Source: Sterolibacterium sp964437515 (lineage in GTDB: Bacteria; Pseudomonadota; Gammaproteobacteria; Burkholderiales; Rhodocyclaceae). From it: 54,006 nucleotides of DNA. The notes under the pieces were generated by a model, which searched no databases, had not been told where the DNA came from, and saw nothing but the letters and a program-made list of their open reading frames with translations. The DNA lies in the NCBI GenBank assembly GCA_964437515.1, contig CAYTHB010000015.1, positions 1 to 54,006 of the forward strand. The letters run 5' to 3'. Shown piece after piece: positions 1-7,875 of this stretch. Position 1 is the stretch's first letter, and every line of letters begins with the position of its first letter. The translations under genes and the position numbers were made by a program.

Positions 1-99
1 ATGAGTAGCCGCCCCTCGAGGGGCGGATGGGTGGGGTGGGTGTGATTTGGTAACGCTTATTTCATCCTCTGTGGGTGGAGATGGCTACCATGTGCGTTA
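1..99 (-). repeat. Dispersed modular repeat, copy R1
   Basis: The copy reads in reverse orientation and may start before the window. At 5-26 a GTAG tetranucleotide is followed by a perfect GC palindrome (CCGCCCC / GGGGCGG). A G-rich linker follows, then the 49-bp module at 51-99, bounded by TAACGC and GCGTTA. The same modules recur at 16.9, 20.4, 21.4, 30.2, 40.9, 47.1 and 53.9 kb. No gene lies in it. Confidence 0.85.
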
Positions 100-100
100 A

Positions 101-210
101 GGTGAAAGAACAAAATCAGTGTCAGGTAAAACCTGGAGTCAAATAAATCACGAGCGTAGCGAGCAAACCAGTAACCGCCCCCCGGGGGCGGACAGGTGGG
201 GCGTTTATCC
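101..210 (-). repeat. Dispersed modular repeat, partial copy R2
   Basis: This partial copy lies directly after R1 in the same orientation. It has the GTGAAA-type outer end, the CGAGCGTAGCGAGC module and a decayed GTAA-CCGCCCC..GGGGGCGG palindrome, but lacks the TAACG/CGTTA module. The two copies therefore look like a tandem insertion with one truncated. Confidence 0.7.
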
Positions 211-213
211 CCC

Positions 214-248
214 CCCCTCTCCCCCGGCCTCCCACGAGGGGAGAGGGG
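214..248 (-). terminator. Strong GC hairpin downstream of the crotonase gene
   Basis: Arms of 11 bp (214-224 and 238-248, CCCCTCTCCCC / GGGGAGAGGGG) are perfectly complementary around a 13-nt loop. The hairpin begins 7 bp after the stop codon of the minus-strand crotonase gene. No clear U-tract follows, so it could be a terminator, a 3'-end stabiliser or part of the neighbouring repeat. Confidence 0.45.
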
Positions 249-254
249 AGTGGA

Positions 255-1157
255 TTATTTACCGGCTTTACGCTGGGCTTCGATTTCTTCGTATTCCTTG
301 AGCAGTTGCGCGTGTGCTGCGGCTTCGCGGTTGCGAATTGCCCAGAATTCGGCCTTGCGCTTTTCGACAAACGCAGCACCGCCTTCCTTGCCTTCGGGGT
401 CGTCGAACCAGTCGGGATACATGCCGGCGGAAATCACGCAGGGGTCTTTGTAGCCGTCCATTTCCTGATCGAATGCTGCCTTGAGAATTTCCAGACAGCC
501 AGGGCTCTTTTCGAGCAGCTCCTCGCACCATTTGTCGACTTCAGCTTCGAGCTGGTCGAGCGGCACGACGGTGTTCACCAAGCCCATCGCCAGTGCTTCG
601 GGAGCCTTGTACTTGCGGCACATCATCCACATTTCACGCGCTTTCTTAGTGCCAATGACCTTGGTCAGATACGGCACGAAGAAGCCGTCGGCGGGCGAGG
701 AAACGCGCGGCCCGGCCTGACCGAACACGGCGTTGTCAGCAGCGATGGTGAAGTCACAGCAATACGCCATGTGATTATGCCCGGCAATGCAGTAGCCCTG
801 CACCTGCGCAATGATGGGCTTTCTCGACATACGCATCAGACGGTTGTGCGGATAGCGGTTGTAGAAGGCTTCGCGCAGCCCCCAGCGTTCCCAATCCACG
901 TCGCCGCCCGCACCGAAATGCTTGCCCTTGCCGGCGACGATAATCACGCCAATGGCGGGGTCGTGGTTGGCGTCGTAAAAGGCGCGGAACATTTCATCGA
1001 CGGTGTTCAGCGTCAGCGTGTTCATGCGGTCGGGCTTGTTCAGCGAAATGCGCGCAATACCGCCGCCGAGCACTTGATGCTGCTTCTTTTCGTAAATGAT
1101 TTCCTTGAAATTATCGAGTCCGTCGCCCTCGACAACGCTCCAGTCGTTCCAGCTCAT
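255..1157 (-). CDS. Crotonase (enoyl-CoA hydratase/isomerase) family protein, BadI/MenB-like
   Basis: A 300-aa crotonase-fold protein acting on a CoA thioester in the cytoplasm. Visible motifs are NKPDRMN near the N-terminus, an oxyanion-hole segment GKHFGAGGD, the second oxyanion segment VQGYCIAGHNHM, and FGQAGPRVSSPADG. The stretch VIGTKKAREMWMMCRKY with a following MGLVNTVVP resembles BadI (2-ketocyclohexanecarboxyl-CoA hydrolase) and MenB, that is, ring-cleaving or Claisen-type crotonases rather than ordinary FadB-type hydratases. The C-terminal 40 residues are charged and helical, longer than BadI. It lies 88 bp downstream of two CoA-transferase genes on the same strand, so it probably processes the thioester they produce. 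The exact substrate cannot be read from the sequence; a plain hydratase role is the alternative. Confidence 0.85.
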   Translation of the reverse strand: MSWNDWSVVEGDGLDNFKEIIYEKKQHQVLGGGIARISLNKPDRMNTLTLNTVDEMFRAFYDANHDPAIGVIIVAGKGKHFGAGGDVDWERWGLREAFYNRYPHNRLMRMSRKPIIAQVQGYCIAGHNHMAYCCDFTIAADNAVFGQAGPRVSSPADGFFVPYLTKVIGTKKAREMWMMCRKYKAPEALAMGLVNTVVPLDQLEAEVDKWCEELLEKSPGCLEILKAAFDQEMDGYKDPCVISAGMYPDWFDDPEGKEGGAAFVEKRKAEFWAIRNREAAAHAQLLKEYEEIEAQRKAGK

Positions 1158-1245
1158 GAATGCTTCCTTTGTCAGTTTCGTTTAACAATCAACAAACCGT
1201 TCGCCTTGAGCCTGAACGGTTATTGGGTTCCGCGGGCGTAATGCG

Positions 1246-2454
1246 TTACGGAATCGCGCCTTCAGCCTTCAACGCCTCGATTTCTTCCCATTCATAACCG
1301 AGCAGATCCATCATCAGTAGCTCGGTATCCTGCCCGAGTTGCGGGCCGAGGGTGTTGATCTCGCCGGGCGTTTTCGAAAGCGTGACGGGCAGGCCGCGCA
1401 CGTCGACTTCGCGTTGCACTTCCTCGCAATACGCCTTCATGAAATAGTTGTTCTGCCATGCCTGCTCGTCGCGGATGACATCAGCCAGATTGTTGATCGG
1501 CTGGGCGACGATGCCTTGCGCCTTGAGTGCGGCGAGCAAGCCGCCATGATCGAAGCGCGAGGTATGGGTTTCGATCACTTCGATCAAGGCTTCATGATGT
1601 TCGCGACGCGCCTCGGCGGTCTTGAAGCGCGCATCCTGCATCAGTGCGTCATCGCACAGTGCGCGGCACAGGGCGGTGAAGCGCACGTCGTGATTCGGCT
1701 CGCAGATATAGACCCACTTGCCACGGGTCGGGTAAAGATTCCACAGCGGATTCTCGACCTGCTTGCGCGACTGTTGCAGCGCCGCGCTCTTGTCGCCAGC
1801 GAGGAAGGCTTGCAGTTGCGGCGCGGCCAGATAGAGCTGCGCGCCGTAGAGCGAGGCATCGAGTGCCTGCCCCTTGCCGGTGCGCTTGCGTTGGTAGATC
1901 GCCATCATGATGCCCAGTGCCGACATGATGCCGCCATAGGCATCGCCCGAGCCCATGCCGATGTAGATCGGCGGCTGGCCGGGCTCACCGAGGCGCGCCA
2001 TCACGCCGGTGAGTGCCTGCACAGTCATGTCGAACGAGGGCTTGGACACGCCGCCCAAACGACCATAACCGGTGTTGGTGGCGTAGATTAGCTTGGGATT
2101 GATCGCCGCGAGTTGCTCGTAAGACAGGTTCCATGCGGCGAGCTGTTCCGGCGCGAGGTTGGAAAGAAACACATCGGCCTTTTCAATCATGCGGTAGAGA
2201 ATCTTCTGCCCGCTGGGTTTTTTCAGGTCGATGGCGATGCTTTTCTTGTTGCGGTTGATGACGAGGAAATACTGGTTCCAATCGCCGATTTCCAGCGACT
2301 TGATGGAACGCACGCCGCGCGCCTGATCGCCGCCGTTGGGACGTTCAACCTTGATGACTTCCGCGCCAAAATCGGCGAGATACTGCGCTGCGACCGGCCC
2401 CTGAAACCAGACGGTGAGGTCGATGACGCGCAGGCCTTCGAGTGCTTTTGCCAT
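1246..2454 (-). CDS. Family III CoA-transferase (CaiB/BaiF), putative catalytic subunit
   Basis: A 402-aa CaiB/BaiF protein of normal family length, with N-terminal LRVIDLTVWFQGPVAAQYLADFGAEVIKVE and NRNKKSIAIDLK signatures. By-eye alignment with formyl-CoA transferase (Frc, recalled from memory) places Asp171 (in GMGSGDAYGG) on Frc Asp169, the residue that forms the aspartyl-CoA anhydride. This chain therefore looks catalytically competent. The next gene upstream in the transcript (2473-3657) encodes a second member whose equivalent residue is His, so the two probably form a heteromer like succinyl-CoA:benzylsuccinate CoA-transferase BbsEF. The genes are 18 bp apart. The acid acceptor is unknown. 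Confidence 0.9.
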   Translation of the reverse strand: MAKALEGLRVIDLTVWFQGPVAAQYLADFGAEVIKVERPNGGDQARGVRSIKSLEIGDWNQYFLVINRNKKSIAIDLKKPSGQKILYRMIEKADVFLSNLAPEQLAAWNLSYEQLAAINPKLIYATNTGYGRLGGVSKPSFDMTVQALTGVMARLGEPGQPPIYIGMGSGDAYGGIMSALGIMMAIYQRKRTGKGQALDASLYGAQLYLAAPQLQAFLAGDKSAALQQSRKQVENPLWNLYPTRGKWVYICEPNHDVRFTALCRALCDDALMQDARFKTAEARREHHEALIEVIETHTSRFDHGGLLAALKAQGIVAQPINNLADVIRDEQAWQNNYFMKAYCEEVQREVDVRGLPVTLSKTPGEINTLGPQLGQDTELLMMDLLGYEWEEIEALKAEGAIP

Positions 2455-2472
2455 GTTGATCTCTCCGCTTGC

Positions 2473-3657
2473 TTAAGCCACCACACCGGCAGCACTGAGT
2501 TGATAGAAAGTGTCTTCGTTCATGCCCAGCAGATCGCGCAACACGGCGCGGCTGTGCTGGCCGGTGCATGGCGCGAGCTTATCCAGCCGGGCGGTGCTCT
2601 CGCTCATGTAGATGGGGAAACCCAACGTCTGCACCTTGCCATGGCTCGGATGGTCAAGCGTCATGATGTAACGGTTGGCGGCGACTTGCGGATCGTTGGC
2701 GGGATAGTCGAACTGTTCGATGACATCGGCGGACAGCTGCTTTTCCTGAAACCCTTGCCGCCAGTGGCTGCCGGGCTGTTTCTGGAAGGCTTCTTCCAGC
2801 GCGTGAATGAGTGCGAGACGGTTATCCGCCGTGCGTTTTTCGTGCGTATCGAAACGCGGATCGTCGGTGGCGATGCCGACCAGTTGTGAGAAGGTCGGCC
2901 ACCAGCGATCGGTGTCGGGCATGGTCAGCGTGACCCAGCGACCATCGGCACTCGGGTAGAGCGAGCCGGACATCGGGTTGGAGACATCGAGCCGCGAAAT
3001 CGGGTTGAGCAGGCGGTCGCCCTTGCCGATGGCAAGGAAGGCCTGGATATCCAGTGCCGCACCGTACATATTGGCACCGAACAGCGAGACATCGACTTCC
3101 TGACCTTCGCCGGAATCGACGCGATGCACCAGCGCGGTGACCACGCCAAACGCCAGCATGACAGAAGCGTGCATCGCGCCCGAGCCGGTGTACACCGGCG
3201 GCTGGTCGGGTTGCGGCAGGATCGGCATCATGCCGGTGCGCGCCGCGGCGAGTTCGTCAATCGCAGGCAGATCGGCATCCGGGCCGACTGGGCCGAAACC
3301 TGAGAGACGGCCATAGATGATGTCGCCGCGCAGCGCACTGACCTGGGCGTAACCCAGCCCCAGCGTCGCCAGCTCGTCCTTCTGCCAGTCGGTGAGGATG
3401 ACATCGGCCTTGGCGACGAGCTGCTTGAGCAACTCGGCTCCGCGCTCGCTGCGCGGGTCTAGGGCGATACTTTCCTTGTTGCGATGAATCAGATCGGCTT
3501 CATGATTCCATGTGCCGGTTGCTGGAGCTGCTGACGTGGGCAGAAAATCAACGCGGATCACGCGCGCGCCGAAGTCGGCGAGAAACGCGCCCGACAGCGC
3601 AGAGCAAAACTGCCGGGTCAGATCCAGTACGATGACGTCGTCAAGTGCGCGGCTCAT
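2473..3657 (-). CDS. Family III CoA-transferase (CaiB/BaiF), putative non-catalytic partner subunit
   Basis: A 394-aa CaiB/BaiF protein with the N-terminal VIVLDLTRQFCSALSGAFLADFGARVIRVD and the NKESIALDPRS motif. At the position of the catalytic Asp of Frc (after PPVYTGSGA) this chain has Met162-His163 and no Asp. It probably acts as the structural or CoA-binding partner of the product of 1246-2454. It is the second gene of the run after the Fe-S oxidoreductase, with 31 bp between its start and that gene's stop. It could alternatively be an independent enzyme using another residue. Confidence 0.88.
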   Translation of the reverse strand: MSRALDDVIVLDLTRQFCSALSGAFLADFGARVIRVDFLPTSAAPATGTWNHEADLIHRNKESIALDPRSERGAELLKQLVAKADVILTDWQKDELATLGLGYAQVSALRGDIIYGRLSGFGPVGPDADLPAIDELAAARTGMMPILPQPDQPPVYTGSGAMHASVMLAFGVVTALVHRVDSGEGQEVDVSLFGANMYGAALDIQAFLAIGKGDRLLNPISRLDVSNPMSGSLYPSADGRWVTLTMPDTDRWWPTFSQLVGIATDDPRFDTHEKRTADNRLALIHALEEAFQKQPGSHWRQGFQEKQLSADVIEQFDYPANDPQVAANRYIMTLDHPSHGKVQTLGFPIYMSESTARLDKLAPCTGQHSRAVLRDLLGMNEDTFYQLSAAGVVA

Positions 3658-3688
3658 CGGATGTCCTTATAGCTAGGGGTTAAGAAAA

Positions 3689-5665
3689 TCAGGCAGAAGG
3701 GAGTTCAAGACGTTCCAGCGTCAGCTCGGCGACATCGAACACCTTGCGCTGTTCAGTGTGCTTCGCCGCGCTGGAAGTCAGCATCAGATTGCAGAACGGG
3801 CAGGCGGTGGCGATCTTGTCCGCGCCGGTATCGAAGGCTTCCTGTGCGCGCACGTCGTTGATGCGCGCCGTGCCGCCCTGCCCGCCCCAGTAGTTGCCAC
3901 CACCCGCACCGCAGCAGAAGCTGTCCTTGCCGTGACGCGGCATTTCCACCAACTGGCCGAGCGAAGAAATCACGTTGCGGGTTTCATCAACGAGATCGTT
4001 ATGGCGTGCGTGATAGCAGGGGTCGTGGAGGGTAATCTTCTCGTTGCTCGCCTTGACCTTGAGCTTACCGTCCTTGATGAGCCGGTCGATCAGCACACTA
4101 TGCGGAATGGTCTGCCATTGCCCGCCCAGCTCGGGGTAATAACGGTCAAAACTGTTGAAGCAGTGGGCGCACATGGTGATGACCTTGTGGATCTGCATCT
4201 CCTGGAACTCTTCGATATTGCCTTGGGCGATTTCGACAAACTGCATTTCGTTGCCCATCATCTTCGCAGGATCGCCCGTGCAATGCGGGCCTTCCAGCAC
4301 ACCCCACGACAAGCCCGCCGCATTCAGCAGTTGCGCGGTGGCGCGGGCGATGTTCTGCGCGCGTTCCTCGTAGGTCACGGCACAGCCCAGCCAGAGCAGA
4401 TATTCAGTTTCGCCCGGTTCATAGAGCGGCACTTCAAAGGGCAGCCCCTTCTTCCAGTCATCCACATTGGCAGACGTACCGACAAAAGGATGGCCGCGTT
4501 TTTCCAGATTGGCATTGGCCGCCGCCATGGTGTCGGGCATTTCCGAACGTTCCATGACGAAGTTGCGGCGGAACTCCAGCACCACTTCCGCCGGGCTATT
4601 GCTCACCGGACACTGTTCGATACAGGCACCGCAGGTGGTGCAGTTGAAGACGGCTTCCTGCCCGATGGCATCGAGCAACGATTCGTCGTCGAACTTTTCC
4701 TGCGCCATATATTCGGCACAGGTCGCCATGATGGACTTGGGCGAGAGTGCCTTGCCAGTCTGCGCCGCCGGGCAGACTTCATGACAACGACCGCACCACA
4801 GACAGGTGGAGAAATCCATCAGGTATTTCTGCGAGAGCTGCGAAATCTTGTTCGCGCCGAGCAGCAGTTCTTCGCCTTCCTTCTCATCGGCCTCGAAGTC
4901 GATGGGCGCGAGGGTAATGCCCGAACGCTTCTTCGCCAAACCGGAATTCGCCAGCCCCAGCACCATGTGCGACATCGGCGTGTGGCCGATCAGGGCGATG
5001 AAGGCCAGCCCGAACAGCATGTGCAGCCACCAGAACAGCAGGTTGCCGGTCGCCAGCATACGGATGTCGTAACCGGCTAGCAGGCTGGCGAAATATTTGC
5101 CGACGAATTCAAATTGGCTAGAGGCTTCGGGGTTGGTCAGACGGAAGGTTTCAGCAGTGAACCCGAGGATCACTGTCATCAGCAGCAAGGCTTCCAGCGG
5201 CGTGAATCCCTTGCGTGTATGCCCTCCGGCGGTCAGCCGATCCGGGGGCATCAGGCGGCGAATGATGAAAAACAGTAGCCCTGAAAAAATCATCAAACCG
5301 GCAATTTCGCGTCCCAGTTCCATGAAATAAAGACCAAAGGCACTGTGATACACATCGATGCCAATGAATGACAGGGCATACGCGCTATGCCCCAGAATTT
5401 CAATGATGGCACCAAAAAACAGCAGGTTATGCGCAATACCGGAGAACGGACGTTTTTTCAGGCGTTCCAGCAGCAGGCCACGACGAATGAATGTTGTCCA
5501 ATTTACCTTGGAAAGCACGGCTTCCTTGGTAATTTCCTTGCCAAAATAAGCTTGTCCATGGGCAATGCGTTGCCAGTATTTGCGCAGGCCAAAGCCCAGA
5601 CTGACCAGTGATGCGCTCAACAGCAGCGCGAGAAAAACATAATTGATAGCGGAAATGGAATACAT
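3689..5665 (-). CDS. Membrane Fe-S oxidoreductase, EtfAB:quinone oxidoreductase (EMO)/HdrD-like
   Basis: About 658 aa from the ATG at 5665; a GTG at 5749 would add 28 poorly conserved residues, and neither start has a strong Shine-Dalgarno. Residues 1-235 form a five- or six-helix cytochrome b/NarI-like domain with His candidates for haem (H79, H93, H215, H228). A 2[4Fe-4S] ferredoxin part follows (C288/291/294/298 and C342/345/348/352). Two CCG domains come last (WLGCAVTYEE; CAHCFNSF; HDPCYHARHND; CCGAGGGN). This architecture matches EMO proteins, which pass electrons from electron-transfer flavoprotein of acyl-CoA dehydrogenases to the quinone pool. No etfAB lies in the window. Placement upstream of CoA-transferases and a crotonase suggests it drains electrons from the same acyl-CoA pathway. 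Confidence 0.85.
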   Translation of the reverse strand: MYSISAINYVFLALLLSASLVSLGFGLRKYWQRIAHGQAYFGKEITKEAVLSKVNWTTFIRRGLLLERLKKRPFSGIAHNLLFFGAIIEILGHSAYALSFIGIDVYHSAFGLYFMELGREIAGLMIFSGLLFFIIRRLMPPDRLTAGGHTRKGFTPLEALLLMTVILGFTAETFRLTNPEASSQFEFVGKYFASLLAGYDIRMLATGNLLFWWLHMLFGLAFIALIGHTPMSHMVLGLANSGLAKKRSGITLAPIDFEADEKEGEELLLGANKISQLSQKYLMDFSTCLWCGRCHEVCPAAQTGKALSPKSIMATCAEYMAQEKFDDESLLDAIGQEAVFNCTTCGACIEQCPVSNSPAEVVLEFRRNFVMERSEMPDTMAAANANLEKRGHPFVGTSANVDDWKKGLPFEVPLYEPGETEYLLWLGCAVTYEERAQNIARATAQLLNAAGLSWGVLEGPHCTGDPAKMMGNEMQFVEIAQGNIEEFQEMQIHKVITMCAHCFNSFDRYYPELGGQWQTIPHSVLIDRLIKDGKLKVKASNEKITLHDPCYHARHNDLVDETRNVISSLGQLVEMPRHGKDSFCCGAGGGNYWGGQGGTARINDVRAQEAFDTGADKIATACPFCNLMLTSSAAKHTEQRKVFDVAELTLERLELPSA

Positions 5666-5838
5666 CGGCGGCTCGAAGGGGTTAGTTTCAGGCAGAAGAA
5701 GTGTGGGTGGGATGGCAAGAGGGAGATGTATTGGCACAGAGTGCCACACCCCACGCTCCCAGTTTCACTCCGGTGCGAACCCGTCAAGATAGCGTTTTAT
5801 GCCTTTACCTGCAAGCGTCCACTTGGAGTGTCAATGTG

Positions 5839-5881
5839 TTGACAACAACTACACGCCACGCAACAATTTGTGTATCTGTTG
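5839..5881 (+). promoter_or_regulatory. Putative promoter and operator of the DUF1778/GNAT toxin-antitoxin operon
   Basis: A perfect -35 hexamer TTGACA (5839-5844) is followed 17 bp later by a weak -10 (AACAAT, 5862-5867). An interrupted inverted repeat, CAACAacTACAC (5843-5854) and GTGTAtctGTTG (5870-5881), overlaps it. The position just upstream of an antitoxin that normally binds DNA through its ribbon-helix-helix domain suggests autorepression. This is read by eye only. Confidence 0.45.
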
Positions 5882-5905
5882 TATATGCGAAAATAGAAAA
5901 AGCCA

Positions 5906-6178
5906 ATGCGTGACGCCGCCATTAATCTACGAGCCCTGCCCGAACAGCGTGATCTGATTGATCACGCTGCCAGCCTGCTCGGCAAGAATCGCTCAGACTT
6001 CATGCTCGAAGCAGCGTGCGATCGTGCCCAGTCCGTGGTGCTGGACCAAGTTTTTTTCAGTTTGGATGCTGACAAGTTCAGGCAGTTCACGGCCATGCTC
6101 GATGCGCCCCCCGACCCGAATCCTGGGCTTGAACGCCTCATGGCTGTCAAGGCTCCCTGGAGCACCGGCGCGGCATGA
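5906..6178 (+). CDS. DUF1778 (TacA-like) antitoxin
   Basis: A 90-aa protein whose N-terminus (INLRALPEQRDLIDHAASLLGKNRSDFMLEAA) is the ribbon-helix-helix DNA-binding part of DUF1778 antitoxins. The C-terminal part (VFFSLDADKFRQFTAMLDAPP) is the usual toxin-neutralising tail. It overlaps the downstream acetyltransferase toxin gene by 4 bp (ATGA), so the two are translationally coupled. In the TacAT family the antitoxin wraps the toxin and represses the operon; the inverted repeat upstream fits that. Confidence 0.93.
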   Translation: MRDAAINLRALPEQRDLIDHAASLLGKNRSDFMLEAACDRAQSVVLDQVFFSLDADKFRQFTAMLDAPPDPNPGLERLMAVKAPWSTGAA

Positions 6179-6669
6179 GCTTGCAACTTTGCGCGCCGTT
6201 TCCGCTCGCAGCCACCCATATCCTGGACGATTTTGCTTGTGGGGAAGCCAGTCTCGATGAATGGCTCAAGCGTCAGGCACTGGCCAAGCAATTGAGCGGT
6301 GCAAGCCGCACCTTCGTCGTCACTGATGAGGATGGGCGTGTCTACGGTTACTACGCGATGGCCGCAAGTGCGGTTTCACACCAAGCAGCAACCCGCAGTG
6401 TGCGGCGAAACATGCCCGACCCGGTGCCGGTGATGGTTCTGGCCCGGCTGGCCGTCGACCACCGAGTCCATGGCATCAAGCTCGGAGCCTCTTTGCTGCA
6501 GGACGCAGTCGGTCGCTCGGTGAACGTTTCGCAGAATACGGGTGTCCGGGCGCTGCTCGCCCACGCGCTTCACGACGACGCCAAACAGTTCTACGAGCAC
6601 TACGGTTTCCAAGAGTCGCCGCAGCATCCGATGACGCTGATGCTGCGCTTGAATTCCGTTGAAACCTGA
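6175..6669 (+). CDS. GNAT acetyltransferase toxin (TacT/AtaT-like)
   Basis: A 164-aa GNAT protein, the usual size for TacT-type toxins that acetylate the amino group of charged tRNAs and stop translation. Seen: the N-terminal FACGEASLDEWLKRQA signature, the strand RTFVVTDEDGRVYGYYAMAA, the acetyl-CoA loop region LARLAVDHRVHGIKLGASLL and the C-terminal FYEHYGFQESP motif with the conserved Tyr. It is coupled to the DUF1778 antitoxin gene. The tRNA target cannot be inferred. The pair appears intact. Confidence 0.93.
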   Translation: MSLQLCAPFPLAATHILDDFACGEASLDEWLKRQALAKQLSGASRTFVVTDEDGRVYGYYAMAASAVSHQAATRSVRRNMPDPVPVMVLARLAVDHRVHGIKLGASLLQDAVGRSVNVSQNTGVRALLAHALHDDAKQFYEHYGFQESPQHPMTLMLRLNSVET

Positions 6670-6795
6670 TCAGACCTGCAGCAAGGAACTCTCTGAACAA
6701 GTCTACTGACCTAGGATGATATTGGGACTCTGCGTTTTCGAAGTAAGCTTTCGACAAGCGTAAAGCGAACAGAAGTAACTTATGATGGAATCACA

Positions 6796-7875
6796 ATGGC
6801 CATGACCACACTCTTTGACCCCCTCACCCTCGGCGAGCTGTCCTTGCGTAATCGCATCGTCATGGCACCGATGACCCGTAGCCGGGCGGATGCACAGGAT
6901 GCGCCTACTGCGCTGCATGTCGAGTATTACCGCCAGCGTGCCAGTGCCGGACTCATCGTTGCGGAGGGCACGCATCCCAGCCCGCAGGGCAAAGGCTATT
7001 GCCGCACGCCGGGCATTCATACGCCGACACAGATAGACGGCTGGCGCGCCGTAACGAATGCAGTGCATGCCGCAGGTGGCTGCATGGTGCTGCAGCTGAT
7101 GCATGTCGGGCGCATTGCCCATCATCTCAACAAGGCCGAAGGTGTCGAAACCGTCGCTCCTTCGGCGGTGCAGGCGACCGGAAAAATGTATACCGAATCC
7201 GGCATGCAGCCCTTCGATATGCCGCGCGCTTTGCGCACGGAGGAGATCGCCACGGTGATCGCTGAATATCGGCAAGCCACACAGAACGCGCTGGCTGCCG
7301 GCTTTGATGGGGTGGAGCTGCATTGCGCGAGTGGTTATCTGCCGGCGCAGTTTTTGTCGACGGGCAGCAATCAGCGCACCGATGCTTATGGCGGTTCCGT
7401 GGAAAACCGTATTCGTTTCGTTGTGGAGACTTTGCAGGCGATGATCGAGGTGGCAGGGGCAGGACGCGTCGGTATCCGCATCTGCCCGGGTAACCCGTTC
7501 AATGATTTGCACGACGACGATCCGGCGGAGACTTTCGCGGCTTTATTGCAAGCGATCACGCCATTAAAGCTAGCCTATCTGCATCTGATCTACTTGCCCG
7601 CCCTGCCTTGCGACGGGCTGCAACTGGTGCAGAATCACTACCGTGGTTCCATCATCATCAATGATAGCTTGGACTTCGCCAGTGCCACGCGTTACATCAG
7701 CGAAGGCATCGCCGCCGCCGCGTCATTCGGACGTAACTATGTAAGCAATCCCGATCTGGTCGAGCGTTTCAGACAAGGTGCGCCGTTGGCAGCGTTCGAT
7801 GTCGCCACGCTTTACACCGCAGGCGCGCGTGGCTACACCGATTACCCTGCACTCACTACACTGCCCTCAGCCTGA
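6796..7875 (+). CDS. Old yellow enzyme family NADH:flavin oxidoreductase (NemA-like)
   Basis: A 359-aa FMN-dependent ene-reductase of the OYE/N-ethylmaleimide reductase group. Family landmarks are LTLGELSLRNRIVMAPMTRSRA, LMHVGRIAH, FLSTGSNQRTDAYGGSVENR and FGRNYVSNPDLVERF. The usual substrate-binding pair His-x-x-Asn (HGAN in NemA) reads HCAS here (H176, S179), so the second hydrogen-bond donor is Ser; Tyr181 is present. Activity on nitro or enone substrates may therefore be altered. Its end overlaps that of the convergent MFS gene by 34 bp. Confidence 0.9.
   Translation: MAMTTLFDPLTLGELSLRNRIVMAPMTRSRADAQDAPTALHVEYYRQRASAGLIVAEGTHPSPQGKGYCRTPGIHTPTQIDGWRAVTNAVHAAGGCMVLQLMHVGRIAHHLNKAEGVETVAPSAVQATGKMYTESGMQPFDMPRALRTEEIATVIAEYRQATQNALAAGFDGVELHCASGYLPAQFLSTGSNQRTDAYGGSVENRIRFVVETLQAMIEVAGAGRVGIRICPGNPFNDLHDDDPAETFAALLQAITPLKLAYLHLIYLPALPCDGLQLVQNHYRGSIIINDSLDFASATRYISEGIAAAASFGRNYVSNPDLVERFRQGAPLAAFDVATLYTAGARGYTDYPALTTLPSA

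Noticed and set aside
1246..2454. Loss of the catalytic Asp in both CoA-transferases (Gly in SLYGA/SLFGA motifs)
   Set aside because: That motif aligns with Frc MQDA, which is not the catalytic residue; counting Frc residues places Asp169 in the earlier GDSNSG segment, where the first subunit has Asp.
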